The notes beneath the pieces were generated by a model, which worked only from the letters and a program-made list of their open reading frames with translations, was not told where the DNA came from and did no database searches. Made by a program: the position numbers and the translations under genes. This document shows positions 38,788 to 50,100 of a DNA stretch of 64,000 nucleotides, piece after piece. The stretch's first letter is position 1. Each line of letters starts with the position of its first letter. The stretch is from Hevea brasiliensis (lineage: Eukaryota > Streptophyta > Magnoliopsida > Malpighiales > Euphorbiaceae): NCBI RefSeq assembly GCF_030052815.1, contig NC_079507.1, positions 64,187,144 to 64,251,143 on the forward strand, written 5' to 3'.

Positions 38788-41700
38788 TGTAACACCCCCG
38801 TTTACATAGTCTGGTAGATTTCATTGTTCGCGGACCTGTCATCTGATACCATGAGATTAGAGCTATAATACATACAATTTGAGAAGCCATAAACACAAAT
38901 AATTAGTAATGTTTAATTAGTTAACTATAAATAAGAAAAAACAGAATATAAGAAGTTAAACGAAATGAGAGTCACAACATGAGTGACTCCCCTAGAATGA
39001 TCGCGGTCATTTTAAACTCAAATTTCGAATCGTAAAGTGACGCCGCGTCCTTAAGACCCTTATGGACACAAAGTGAAAAGAGAAAATCACTTAAAAAGAA
39101 TTGTTAAGCCGTCAAATAATTAGGTCGAGAAATTTAGTTAAATATGAAATTATTTGCCAACCGATGAATCTGGCGAGGCAATTTGGTCAGCTTGACTTCG
39201 AGAACCTAATTCGACTTAATCACAACAAATCTGAGAAAATTTCCTGTAATCAGAATTAAATTAAAGAACCTAATAGAAAAGATGGGAAAAGTCAAAGTGA
39301 TAACATCATGAATGACGCTATAAACAAATTAATTAAATTATTTCTTTAAAAATGGATTTTTGGTCTTCAAAAGTGATAAGGATAAAAAGAAAACAAAAGA
39401 AAAAAAATAGAATTGTCTTCTTCTTCCTTCCATTCGCCCCACCCTCCTCTCATCTCTATGGAGGTCCACCATTAAAGCTGCCTTCAAGCTTTTAAACATA
39501 CATTTGATCTTACCTTACCCCAAATACACCCATAAAAACTTTTTTTATTCACTTGACAAGGAGATTGATCATCAAAGAAAGAAGGAAAGAGGAGAGAAAC
39601 TAGAGAATTTAAATTCAAGTGAGGTAAGCACATTAATTTGTAAGTTTGAAATTTAGTAGTTGTGTTTATAGCTTGAATTACTTGTAATATGTTTAAAATG
39701 AAAAGAAATTAATTGTGGGAGGATTAAAGCAAAATTCATCCAGCTAGGGTTTTGATGTGTGTGCATGAATTTGATGGACTTAAAGGTGTGTATGAGTTTG
39801 ATAGAGTTAAAAAAGCATGTATATAGCCATTGAATTGGTTAAATGCATGAAATTGATGAGTTAGGGTTTTGAATGCTAGGATTTGGAACCAAATTTTGGA
39901 GAAATGCATAAATGATGACTTTGACCAATTGTGAACTGAAAAATGGTCAATAATGACCAAAGGAGATGTGTGGGAATTGTTAGAATGGGAGTCAAATTCG
40001 TAGGTTAAATGGTCATGCTGCTGGCAGCATGACCAAACCAACTTTGAAGGACCAAAATGGAAATTTTACAAGTCCAATTGATATGCCACCAATTGGGGAT
40101 GAAAATAGACATAAAATGGCACAATTTTCATCTAGGAACCATGTCCAAAAACTGACCAAAACCTAGTGAACAAATTGACCAAAGTTGAGTAAGAGCAGTC
40201 TGCCACTGCACAAACTGACCAAATGATAACTGTTCATTTGGTCATAACTCGAGCTAGGAAGGTCAAAATGACCTGAAATTTTACCAGTAATTAGATAAGA
40301 TATAGATCTAAAACTTTCATGAAGAACACTAACCCAAATTATGCCATTAACCTAATCAAATGATTGAGCAAATTTGAGTTACTGAACCTGCAAAACTGCA
40401 GATTTCCATTTGAACAGTAAAGTTCCAATGTCTATAACTCTCTCTAGAAAACTCCGATTTAGGAGATTCTTGAACTGATGGAAACCTAAGACATAGTAGA
40501 ACATTTCGTATGAAGGAAATTAGACCAAATTATGGACTTAACTTGATCAAATTATTGAATGAAGTTGGACTAAAAATCGCGTAACCTAAATTGCAGCATG
40601 AACAGTCCACGTAAACAGTAATTGTATTTTGGCTATAACTTGAGCTAAAAAACTCCAATTGGGGTGATCCAAAAATGAGAATACACTTAAGACAATAAGA
40701 AGCATTTTCTATGAATGAAGTTTTGCCAAATTCCAACAGTAAAAGGGCCAATGGAACAGTGCAACTTGGAGCACCAAAATTGAAAATTTGACAATTTGGC
40801 CAAAAGGATTTAAGCTTTGAGAAAATGACCAAAACCAACAAATTTAATGACCAAAATATGGTATGTGGGTGAAGTTGGAGTTCCCATACCTATTAAGCCT
40901 TAGAAAGTCAACTATTTGACTTGAATAGTAATCCGAAACACAAAATTTCAAGAACGTCGAAATTAGCACGTTAGAGCTAGGTATAAGTGAAGTTAAATTT
41001 ATTTTTGGATTTATGTTAAATTATGGCACTGAAACACTATAAAATTGTGTATTTCAGTGGAAAAGAATACCGGGACAGAACCCGAGGAGTCGAGTTAAGG
41101 CCAAAAGGCGACTCATTTGAGGTTTGTGTACAACATCTTCATGCTTTAAAATTCATTGATACAGTGAACGAAATATGTATTTTACTTTTGATTTGGAATT
41201 GTTAAAAGTTTATTTGTGACATTAATTATGATGTTTTGATTAAACTGTGAAAGTTATTGTGTATATTTGAAATAGCAATGTTTAGCAAATTGTTAAGATA
41301 AGTTTTGAAACCACAGTATCATGACCATATATTTGAACACCTCACTAACACGATTAGTGGGGGTAATTAGTTTCGAATTTTGATTCCTTCTCTGGAGAAG
41401 TGTTGAGGTGTGCCAGTAGAAGAGGATGTGAATGGATATCCATATATTTGAGCTAGCGAGCCTTGTGATGTGATTTCTCTTTAGCCTCTGGCTATTGAGA
41501 TTCTATTTGTTTCAAATGGCATGATTTAACTGTGGGTTTTATGAAATGTGTTTTGATACTTCGAAATGAACGTGGTTTGCATTAAAATCTCATAATTCAT
41601 GTTTTGTGTTTAATGCTCATGTTTAGTCAAATTTTTGAATAAATGTGATTTTATTTTTGCATAAAGATTATTTTAGTATGTTGTGCACTCGAGTCCTAGT

Positions 41701-42430
41701 ACTCGATAGCTTTATTGTTGTCGTGAATCTGAGAGGCGAGAGGAGTGACAGGAAATGCTAAAGATTGAGGATCATTCAACCTAAAGTCTTGGTATAATTT
41801 ATACCCTAATTGTAAATATTTTTTGATGTATATATTGCACATAAATGTATGGACATTTAAAAATGGGTCTTGAGCAGTTGTATAAAATTTATATAAAGTT
41901 GTAATATATATATTGTAGTTTGAAATTCTCTTAATATAAATTTTGTAATGATCTATTTAAATTGTTTTGTTTCTAATGAAATATGAATGGAACTATTTTA
42001 TTTAATTTGAATGAAATGGATTGTTAGTATTTTGATGATCATTGGATACTGGATTTGAAATTGAAAGTTGATAAATGTGTTGAGAAATTGTTTGAGATTG
42101 AGTTTGAAATTGAAGCAGTTGTTGAGAAAATTTTTAGAAGTGCTTTTTACAGGTATTTGAAGAACTGTTTTCTCAAAATACAAAGGGAACTCTGTCAAAA
42201 TTTTTATAAAATTTGCGGAAAAATAAAATGGGCTAAAATTTTCAACTAGCTTTCAACTTAATTACATGTTTAAAATACTTATTAGAAATGCTCACCACTT
42301 ATTAAAAATAAGAAAATTGTTTTAAAATCCCTTGTAGGATACTTAATGAGTTATTGATAGGTGAAGTTCGGTAGTTCATTAGGTATTCTACGGGATCATG
42401 TTATGCCTTACAGAGGGGTTAGGTGTGAGA
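38788..42430 (+). mobile_element. Solo-LTR-like insertion B inside the CACTA element
   Basis: 3643 bp starting TGTAACACCCCC and ending GGGGTTAGGTGTGAGA, flanked by AAGCT (38783-38787 and 42431-42435). The last two bases are GA rather than CA, a likely point mutation of the canonical end. The interior has no coding capacity. It holds three degenerate tandem copies of a roughly 190-200-bp module (starting near 40243, 40433 and 40634, each with a word like ATAACTTGAGCTA). One module aligns with the reverse complement of insertion A, so A and B are related LTRs. Confidence 0.68.
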
Positions 42431-44120
42431 AAGCTGCAATTTGAACATAATGCACCCAGATGGCACCAGTGTGAACAGGGCCACGTCCAGAAATTAAAAG
42501 ACATTCATTGAAGTATTGTGGCACAGAGAGGCCCATGAAGGGAGAAAAGCCAAGGATAAACTTTGTCCTGAAGCTATTCAAGTTGCAAAACTGCCAAGAC
42601 CAGCTGAACCTGCTCGCAATACAGTTAATTTAATTTGTATCTCTCAAGAGTGATTAAACAATAGGACAACAGAGCATGCAAGCCCATAATATGTTACAGT
42701 AGTCGCTGATTCTTCTTTTAATGTTTTTAGCATTAAATTTCTCAACTAATCAACTTGTTCCTCAATTAAATTATGCTGATGATACCACATTGATTATCGA
42801 GTTAATTATGTGATATTGATCAGATATGATTAGCAATACATAGAAAGTGCACAAAAGCCTATATAAAATACAAAACCTTAATGAAATATTGATCTATTAA
42901 AATAAACATTACACTAAATAAACTCTACAAACAAAACTTTAGGTTAACAGAAATCTAAACCAACAAGAAATGCTGTGACTAGAAGACCATAGACCACGTC
43001 TGACATCATAAATGAAGAATATATTTACTTTTTGTTTCTAAAAAAAGTCATTAAATTAGGTTACATCACATAGTTTGTGTTATGAAAACTGTATTGATAA
43101 TAAGAATGGACACACGTAAGGTACAAGTTTTATACCACTAGGATTAAAGAGACTCCTATATAATATTAGGAAAAAAAAAAAGAAAACTTTTCAACTTGTA
43201 AGTTCTAAACAATTGATGACGTAGCAAGAAAAAGAAAAATTAATCAATAATCATATGCATTTCTTACTGTGAAGGGAATGCATTCTATTTGATTTTTCTC
43301 AAGAACAATGATTTTTAATAGTCTTAAAGGTTCAAATCTATCAACTTGAGATCATTAGGAAATGATTAACAAGAGAGAAATTTAGAAACATATGCATCAA
43401 GAAAGAAAACTAAATCAATTTGAAAGAGTTTTCAAAATACAACATTTTGGAGGGTTAGACAACTCTGAGTTGACTCCAGTTAAATTATTTAGATTCTTCA
43501 TAACCTGAACCTGCCCAACCATTGCCCGTAAAACACTAGTGTCAGCATAGTACAAATGAGCACCTCATGGCATAGTTCCAATCTCTAGATATAATTTCTC
43601 CTTATTATAAAGTCTAGGGCTAATTATACAATACACCAGGAGTACTAAACAAAATTTTCCTCAAAATAAAATTCATAAAGTTAAAAGAAATAGAAAATTC
43701 ACCAAAAGTTCAGAACTTATGCAGTCGGAATCAAGATCTGAAGATTCAGCAACCATCTTACAGGGAAGAAGTGAAAACAAGTCTTAATATGCATCAAATC
43801 CCTCATAACACTTGTCAAAATTTATCAAAACTCATTTCTCTTGTAAAATAAAGTTTCAAACTACTAATTAAACATCAGTTGGCCCCTTGATAATTGGTTG
43901 GCCACAGAATAGATTTCAGCAATATTATTGACTATGATGTGAGGAAGAGATACGTACACACGTATGCGAAGAGGATGCAGTACAGAGCTGCCATGATTAG
44001 CAAAGGTATGGAAGCGAGAAGAGCCCCAAATTTTCCTATTAGAGATGGATCATGATGCCATAGAGCAACCAATGAGTGAACAAACTATAAACATTTTGTT
44101 TATAAGAGATTTTTTTGTAA

Positions 44121-44174
44121 AAAATTATAAGAAAAAGAAAAGAAAAAATCATCATAAAGAGGCACAAAGTCCTC
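44121..44174 (+). repeat. 54-bp direct repeat, copy 2 of CACTA element
   Basis: Second copy of the block at 38596-38649. Without insertion B the two copies would be about 1.9 kb apart. The perfect identity points to an internal duplication within the transposon. Confidence 0.9.
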
Positions 44175-44623
44175 CAAATTAAAATCAAATTACTTACTTG
44201 TTGAGCGCTGAAACCAGAAGCAGGAACTTGAGAACGACAGTTGGGCTTTGTGCACAATCGATAACGGTGACCTACGACAGCAACGGCGGTGGTGGATTGT
44301 CACAAACGGAAAGAGGGAGCAAATCCTTATTACCGAGAAGGAGAGAGGAAGAGCCGTTTTGAAAGAAAGAGGATAAAAAGTGACTGTCAACATTAGTGAT
44401 TTAAGTATTAAAATCCAAAATTTCTGACAAATTTCTAACGGAAATATTGTCCGTCACAAATTTCGTTCATAATCCGTCACTAATTAGTTTAATATACGTC
44501 ACTATTCTCTTATTTTGATACTGTCACTAATCTGTTGAAAGTTTGTCGCTAAAAGAAATTTTTTGACAGATTTATTTTTGTCGCAAATTCCGTCTTTAAA
44601 ACAACTATTCTTTTGTGGTGACT

Positions 44624-47180
44624 CAATTGAACCCTTAAAGATTATTTAAGCCCAATTAACCTAATTTAACTTTTATTTTAATTGAACTCTTTTTTAATGA
44701 TCTTCCTTAAACTTCTCGCTAATTAAAGTATTATATTTTTAAAAATAAAAAATTTATCAACCGTTAAAAAAATTTATTCTTTTAGCTCAATGAATTAAAA
44801 TTAAAAAAATCAACTAAAAAGCTAAGTAAATGCGTCTCTATTTTGTAGTTGCGATCGCAAATCACTCATCATTAAATTTGAGAGCCATGAAAAAAAAAAT
44901 ATTTTTAATAATTATTTCTTTTAAAACTTTCTGATTGGCGCATTTAAAAAACTATTTTTCTCAATATCAAATTCAATAACAATTCTAAACTGTATCTTTG
45001 TAATTTACGCTAACATCTCGAACTCCTATGAAAAATTCCCCGCCACCATGGCCACTGCTATTTAGCATTCCGTTGAGCTCAACAAACCAGTGGCAATTCT
45101 CATTCAGAAACTCACATTCAAAACAAGAATAAGGACCCATGATAAAGGAGGATTGCCTGCGATTCATTTATGCCACTGAAGAATAGAGCATCGAAGAAGA
45201 AAGACCACAAACTCAAAATTCAATCAATTAAAAACAAACGAACAAGCTCAAAGCATCTTCTTTTTTTTTTTTTTTTTTTTAAGGATAAAAGTCAAGCAAA
45301 ATTGAAACGAAACCAAGAGGAAAAATGAAATAGAATGCTACAAAGAGCTTAGAATCGTGGTCTATTGCTGTAACCTTAGGATGAAGGAAACATAAAAAGA
45401 AGAAAATAATTGAGAGGCCGAGAGAGTAGAGCATAGCAAATCAGGGAGGGAGAGCGAGAAATTAAGAGGGAAGAAGATAAATTTTCTTCAGAAATGATTG
45501 GTTGGAAGAGACGAAGAAAATACAACCAACCACAGATACCAAAAAAAAAAAAAAAAGAAAAGAGATGAGCCGAAGTAAAAAAACGGAAAAAGGAAGAAGA
45601 AACAAAGACAGTTCCTTCAGTCTTATGAATGATAATATTTTTAACAATTTAACAATAAAAAATAATTTTTATTATTTTATGAATTTCACGTATGCTAGTT
45701 AACAAAAAATTAAGGTATTTTATATATAAAAAAAAAGACACAATTGAGTTAAAATAAAAATTAAAAAGTTCATATTTTTTTCCTTTCATTCATATTTTTC
45801 TCAAATTTGATTTATCATTTAAGTAATCACTGGTGAGTCATCGGTTATAATTATTTCTTTCTTTTTATATTTTTTTATAATAACTTTTAAATTTATATTT
45901 ATTTAAAATAAATTTTAAATATATTTTATATCATCATTAATGATAAATTTTAGATGAATAAATTATAATATTTGTCATTATTAATAATTATAAAATTTTT
46001 GTGGTATTTCTTTTTTATTTTAATGAAATTACGTGTTTTTCATTTAATATATATATATATTATAAGAGAATGGTATTTTGCTATCTAAACATTCTTGGCT
46101 TAGTGAGAGATTTATACTTTAAAGTTGTCTCATTTCCATAAAAGAATTATAGAGTTCAAAAATGGTGCCAACTTGCATATCGTGGCAGAACTTGATTGAA
46201 GTATTTAAGGAGGCTAAATAAAATTATAAAACAATTTATTAATTATTATTTTCATTTATACAATTAAAAATATATTTTCTATCTAGAAATAGTTAAAATG
46301 TGTTATATAAAATATTATCATTCTAAATTATAACACTTAAAAATAATAATAAATTCACTAATTATTTTATTTAATCTATTTAATTTGTTAATTTATTAAA
46401 AAATTAGTAAAATATATTTTATAATAAAATAAAAACAAATAAAATAAAAATATCTTTATTTTAAATGAAAAACGATTGATGAATCTTGTTAATTGAATTT
46501 ATAATTATTAATAAGGAAATTTATTTATATTCTATAAATATTTATTTTTAACATATTTAAAAATTTTTAATTAAAAAAACAAAAAGGTAAGGGAAACTAT
46601 GGGCTTTGAGGGCACGACCTGGCGACTCGTAGCTTTGCTTCTGTTTGGCTATTACTTAATTTATATATTTTGTTAATGATATTAAAAATTTTAAAATCCT
46701 GCATATTACTTTTCATATAAATAATTAGTGTTATTTATAAAAAAATATAATATATTTATTTATATTTTGTTAACTACATTTTTAATTAATAAAATATTTT
46801 TCTTTTTTTATAAAAAAATTAAAAGATCTAATTCAATTTAAATTTTTTTAAATGCTTAATTAAGTTTTGAATTATAGTTGGAAAGCTTGTCAGTACTAAA
46901 AAAATTAAAATAATAAGGCTCTATGCGATTTTTTTTTTTAATTTAAAAACATTAATATCATTTTCCAAACGCATATGCCAAAAACACAAAAAGTTCTATA
47001 ACGCACACTCCAAACAGGCCTGATGGATAGAAGCTTAACAGCCGGCGTGGTAATATCACAGCCACACATCTCAATTACCATAGCAGCGTCTCCGCACTGA
47101 AGCAGCAGCACCGAGCCACGAACAACGCGGATCTCTCTGGAAAATAGAAAAAAATAATAATAATAAATGAAAAGCTAAAA
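44624..47180. other. Spacer and upstream region of the DJ-1 gene
   Basis: AT-rich DNA with a poly-T run at about 45261-45281 and no credible coding sequence. The last 150 bp (from about 47030) are markedly more GC-rich and probably are the DJ-1 leader and core promoter, but no TATA box or start site can be placed with confidence. Confidence 0.55.
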
Positions 47181-50100
47181 ATGGTATTGTTACGCCAACC
47201 TATTCCTCACTCTCTTCTTCACTTACTCCACTGCTCTTACCCTTTCTCTTCCAAGCTACCTTCTCTCAAGACTCGCTTATCCTTCCCTGTCAAAGCAACT
47301 ACTGTAATGGCTTCCTCTGCTAAGAAGGTAATCAAGGGAACAAGTTGACCTTCAATTCGTCCAAAAGGACGACGACTTCTCCAAATTTTTTATGCTGATT
47401 TTTTTGTGTGGTGTTTTGTTAGGTTTTGGTGCCGATTGCCAATGGAACGGAGCCGATGGAGGCCGTGATAACTATCGATGTACTAAGAAGAGCCGGCGCG
47501 GATGTCATCGTAGCTTCTGTCGAGAAGCAGCTACGAGTTGAAGCTGGTCACGGCGTCAGGATCGTCGCCGATGCTCTCATTTCTGATTGCTCCGGCGCCG
47601 TTTATGATCTCATCACTCTCCCTGTAACTCTCTTTTTGTCTTGTTTTTAAATACTCACGCATATGCGTATTTATTCGTCTCTGAAACTGTGAATTCGTTA
47701 TTGTGGCTGCTACTCGTTAAGCTAAATGGATTTGGGGGTTTTGTAGTTAACTGTTAAAGTGTAAAACGGCTTGTCAGTGATGTTCTAATTTTTATTTTTA
47801 TTTTTATTTTTGAATTTGTAGAATCTCTAATTGGCAGTGATTTATATTGTTGGCGAGCCGTAGAAGTTTAATAGTTAACTCTTTAATGGGAGTTTGTGGT
47901 GGTTGCTAGACTGTTTGTGGTGGATGAGAAAACTAAAGCAATCAAAATGCCCTTTTTTCCTCTGGTATATTTATGGGAGTACACAGGTAGTTTCTAGTGA
48001 AACTTTAAGGTGGTTTTGTTGAAGGTTAAATTCAATTTTGGAGGTGCCAATCGATTCAATAGGTGTTACTTGTCAAATATGCTTATTAAGAAAGCAAATA
48101 ATGAATGGTCATTTATATTGATGCCTAGTATATTCTATGATATCCCCAGTTTTCTTTCACAAGCTTTTGCAGAAATGCACTGTAAAATTCATCCAGAAGT
48201 TAGGAATATGAAATTGATTATCTCCTTCATTATGCTGAATGAATATTTTTCCAACATCTATCTGCACTGTAAAATGCTTCCAGGAGTTAGAAATTTGAAA
48301 TTGATTCTTTCTTATAATACCGAACGCATATTGTACTCAACTCAACTAAGCTTTTTTCTAAAAAATATGGAGTCGGCTTTATAGATTCGTTTTCTCCACT
48401 TTAAACGATTTTGGGTTAAATCCTCATAAATATGTAATACTTCTAGGTCATGTTGTATTAGTCTCCTCCAAGTTAATTTAGGTCTACCTCTTTTTTTCTT
48501 TCTATCCTCTAACCTAATGTGCTCACTTGTCTAACTGGAGCCTCCGTATGTCTACGCTTCACATGACCAAACCACCTCAATCTCCCTTCTCTCAACTTAT
48601 TCTCAATTGGCACCACTCCTACCTTTTCTCTAATACTCTTATTACAGACTTTATCTAGTCTAGTATGACCACTAATTCACCTTAACATTCTTATCTCTGC
48701 AACTCTTATCTTAAACGCATACGACTCCTTCAGTGCCTAACACTCACTGCCATAAAACACAGCCGGTCGTATGGCTGTACGGTAAAATTTTCCATTCAAC
48801 TCATTGGAAATTTTGCAATCACATAAAACTTCTGTGGCACGTCTCTACTTCAACCACCTGGCTTTAATCCTATGACTAACATCCTCCTGACATCCCGTAT
48901 CTACTTGAAGGATTGAGTCGAGATATTTAAAGTGATTACTTTGGGACAGTACCACTTCATCCAAACTAACTCATTCACTATCACCAGTTTGGCCTTCACT
49001 GAACCTGCAATGCATGTATTCTGTTTTCGTTCTACTTAACTTAAAACACTTTGACTCTAGAGTACTTCTCCAAAACTCTAATTTTCTATTTACTCATTGC
49101 GTTTCATCTATCATAACAATATCATCTGCAAATATCATGCACCAATGAATACTCTCTTGTATATATTTTGTCAATTCATCTAAAACTAATGTAAAAAGGT
49201 AAGAGCTTATAGCTGATCATTTGTGTAATCCGATTGAGATCGGAAAATCTCTTGTGTTCCCTGCCACTGTGCGCACAATAGTAGTTGCTCCTTCATACAT
49301 ATATTTGAACATTTGTATGTACTTAATAGATACCCTCTTTTGTTCTAATACATTCCATAAGACATCTCTTGGAACACTATCATAAGCCTTCTCCAAATCA
49401 ATAAAAACCATGTGTAGATCTTTCTTCACATCTCTATATTTTCCATCTCTACATTTTCCATCATGCTTCTAATGAGAAAGATCGCTTGCATAGTTGAACG
49501 ACCGGGCATGAAGCCAAATTGATTGAAAGAGATAGAAATATCATGATGTAGTCGATGCTCCACAACTCTCTCCTACAACTTCATAGTATGGTTCTTGAGT
49601 TTAATTCCCCTATAGTTTGAGCAACTCTATATGTCTTCCTTATTTTTAAAAATAGGTACTAAAATATTCCTTCTCCATTCATCAGGCATTTTCTTTGAGT
49701 TTAGAATCTTATTAAATAATTTAGTTAACAATGCCATTCCCATATCTCCCAAACACTTCCACACTTCAATTGGTATTCCATCGGGTCCACAGGTTTTACT
49801 CACTTTCATTCTCTTAAGTGCTTCGTTTACTTTTAAAGATCTAATCCTTCTAGTATAATTCACATTCTTTTCTATTATATTCACGCTATTACCATTTTGA
49901 CTATTATTAAAGAGATCATTAAAATAATTTCTCCATCTTTCTTTAATGTCCTCATCTTTCACTAACACTTTTATTTCTTTATCCTTAATGCACCTAGCTT
50001 GATTGAGATCTTGACATTTCCTTTCTCTCGTCATTGCTAATCAATAAATATCTTTCTCCCATTCTTTAGTTCAAAATTTCTCATATAACTTTTCAAAGGC

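Larger units (their letters stand above)
32931..44620 (-). mobile_element. CACTA-type (En/Spm) DNA transposon, defective, with two nested insertions
   Basis: The left end reads CACCACAAAA and the right end TTTTGTGGTG, perfect inverted termini of 10 bp. Both are flanked by the trinucleotide ACT (32928-32930 and 44621-44623), the 3-bp target duplication expected of CACTA elements. Both sub-terminal regions (32950-33280, 44400-44600) are packed with short variants of GTCGCTAA, CGTCACTAA and CGTCAGAAA, the sub-terminal transposase-binding repeats typical of the superfamily. The termini are CACCA rather than CACTA. After subtracting the two nested elements, about 4.2 kb of CACTA sequence remains. 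It carries only a broken accessory gene and no TNP2-type transposase, so it is non-autonomous. Confidence 0.85.

Noticed and set aside
45261..45281. Poly-T run as the tail of a retrotransposed sequence
   Set aside because: No coding remnant or target duplication is visible on either side.
47423..47650. Reading through the DJ-1 exon 2 donor as a single-exon protein
   Set aside because: The frame beyond CTCCCT is intron. Splicing to 51797 restores the conserved [12 protein letters not shown] sequence.
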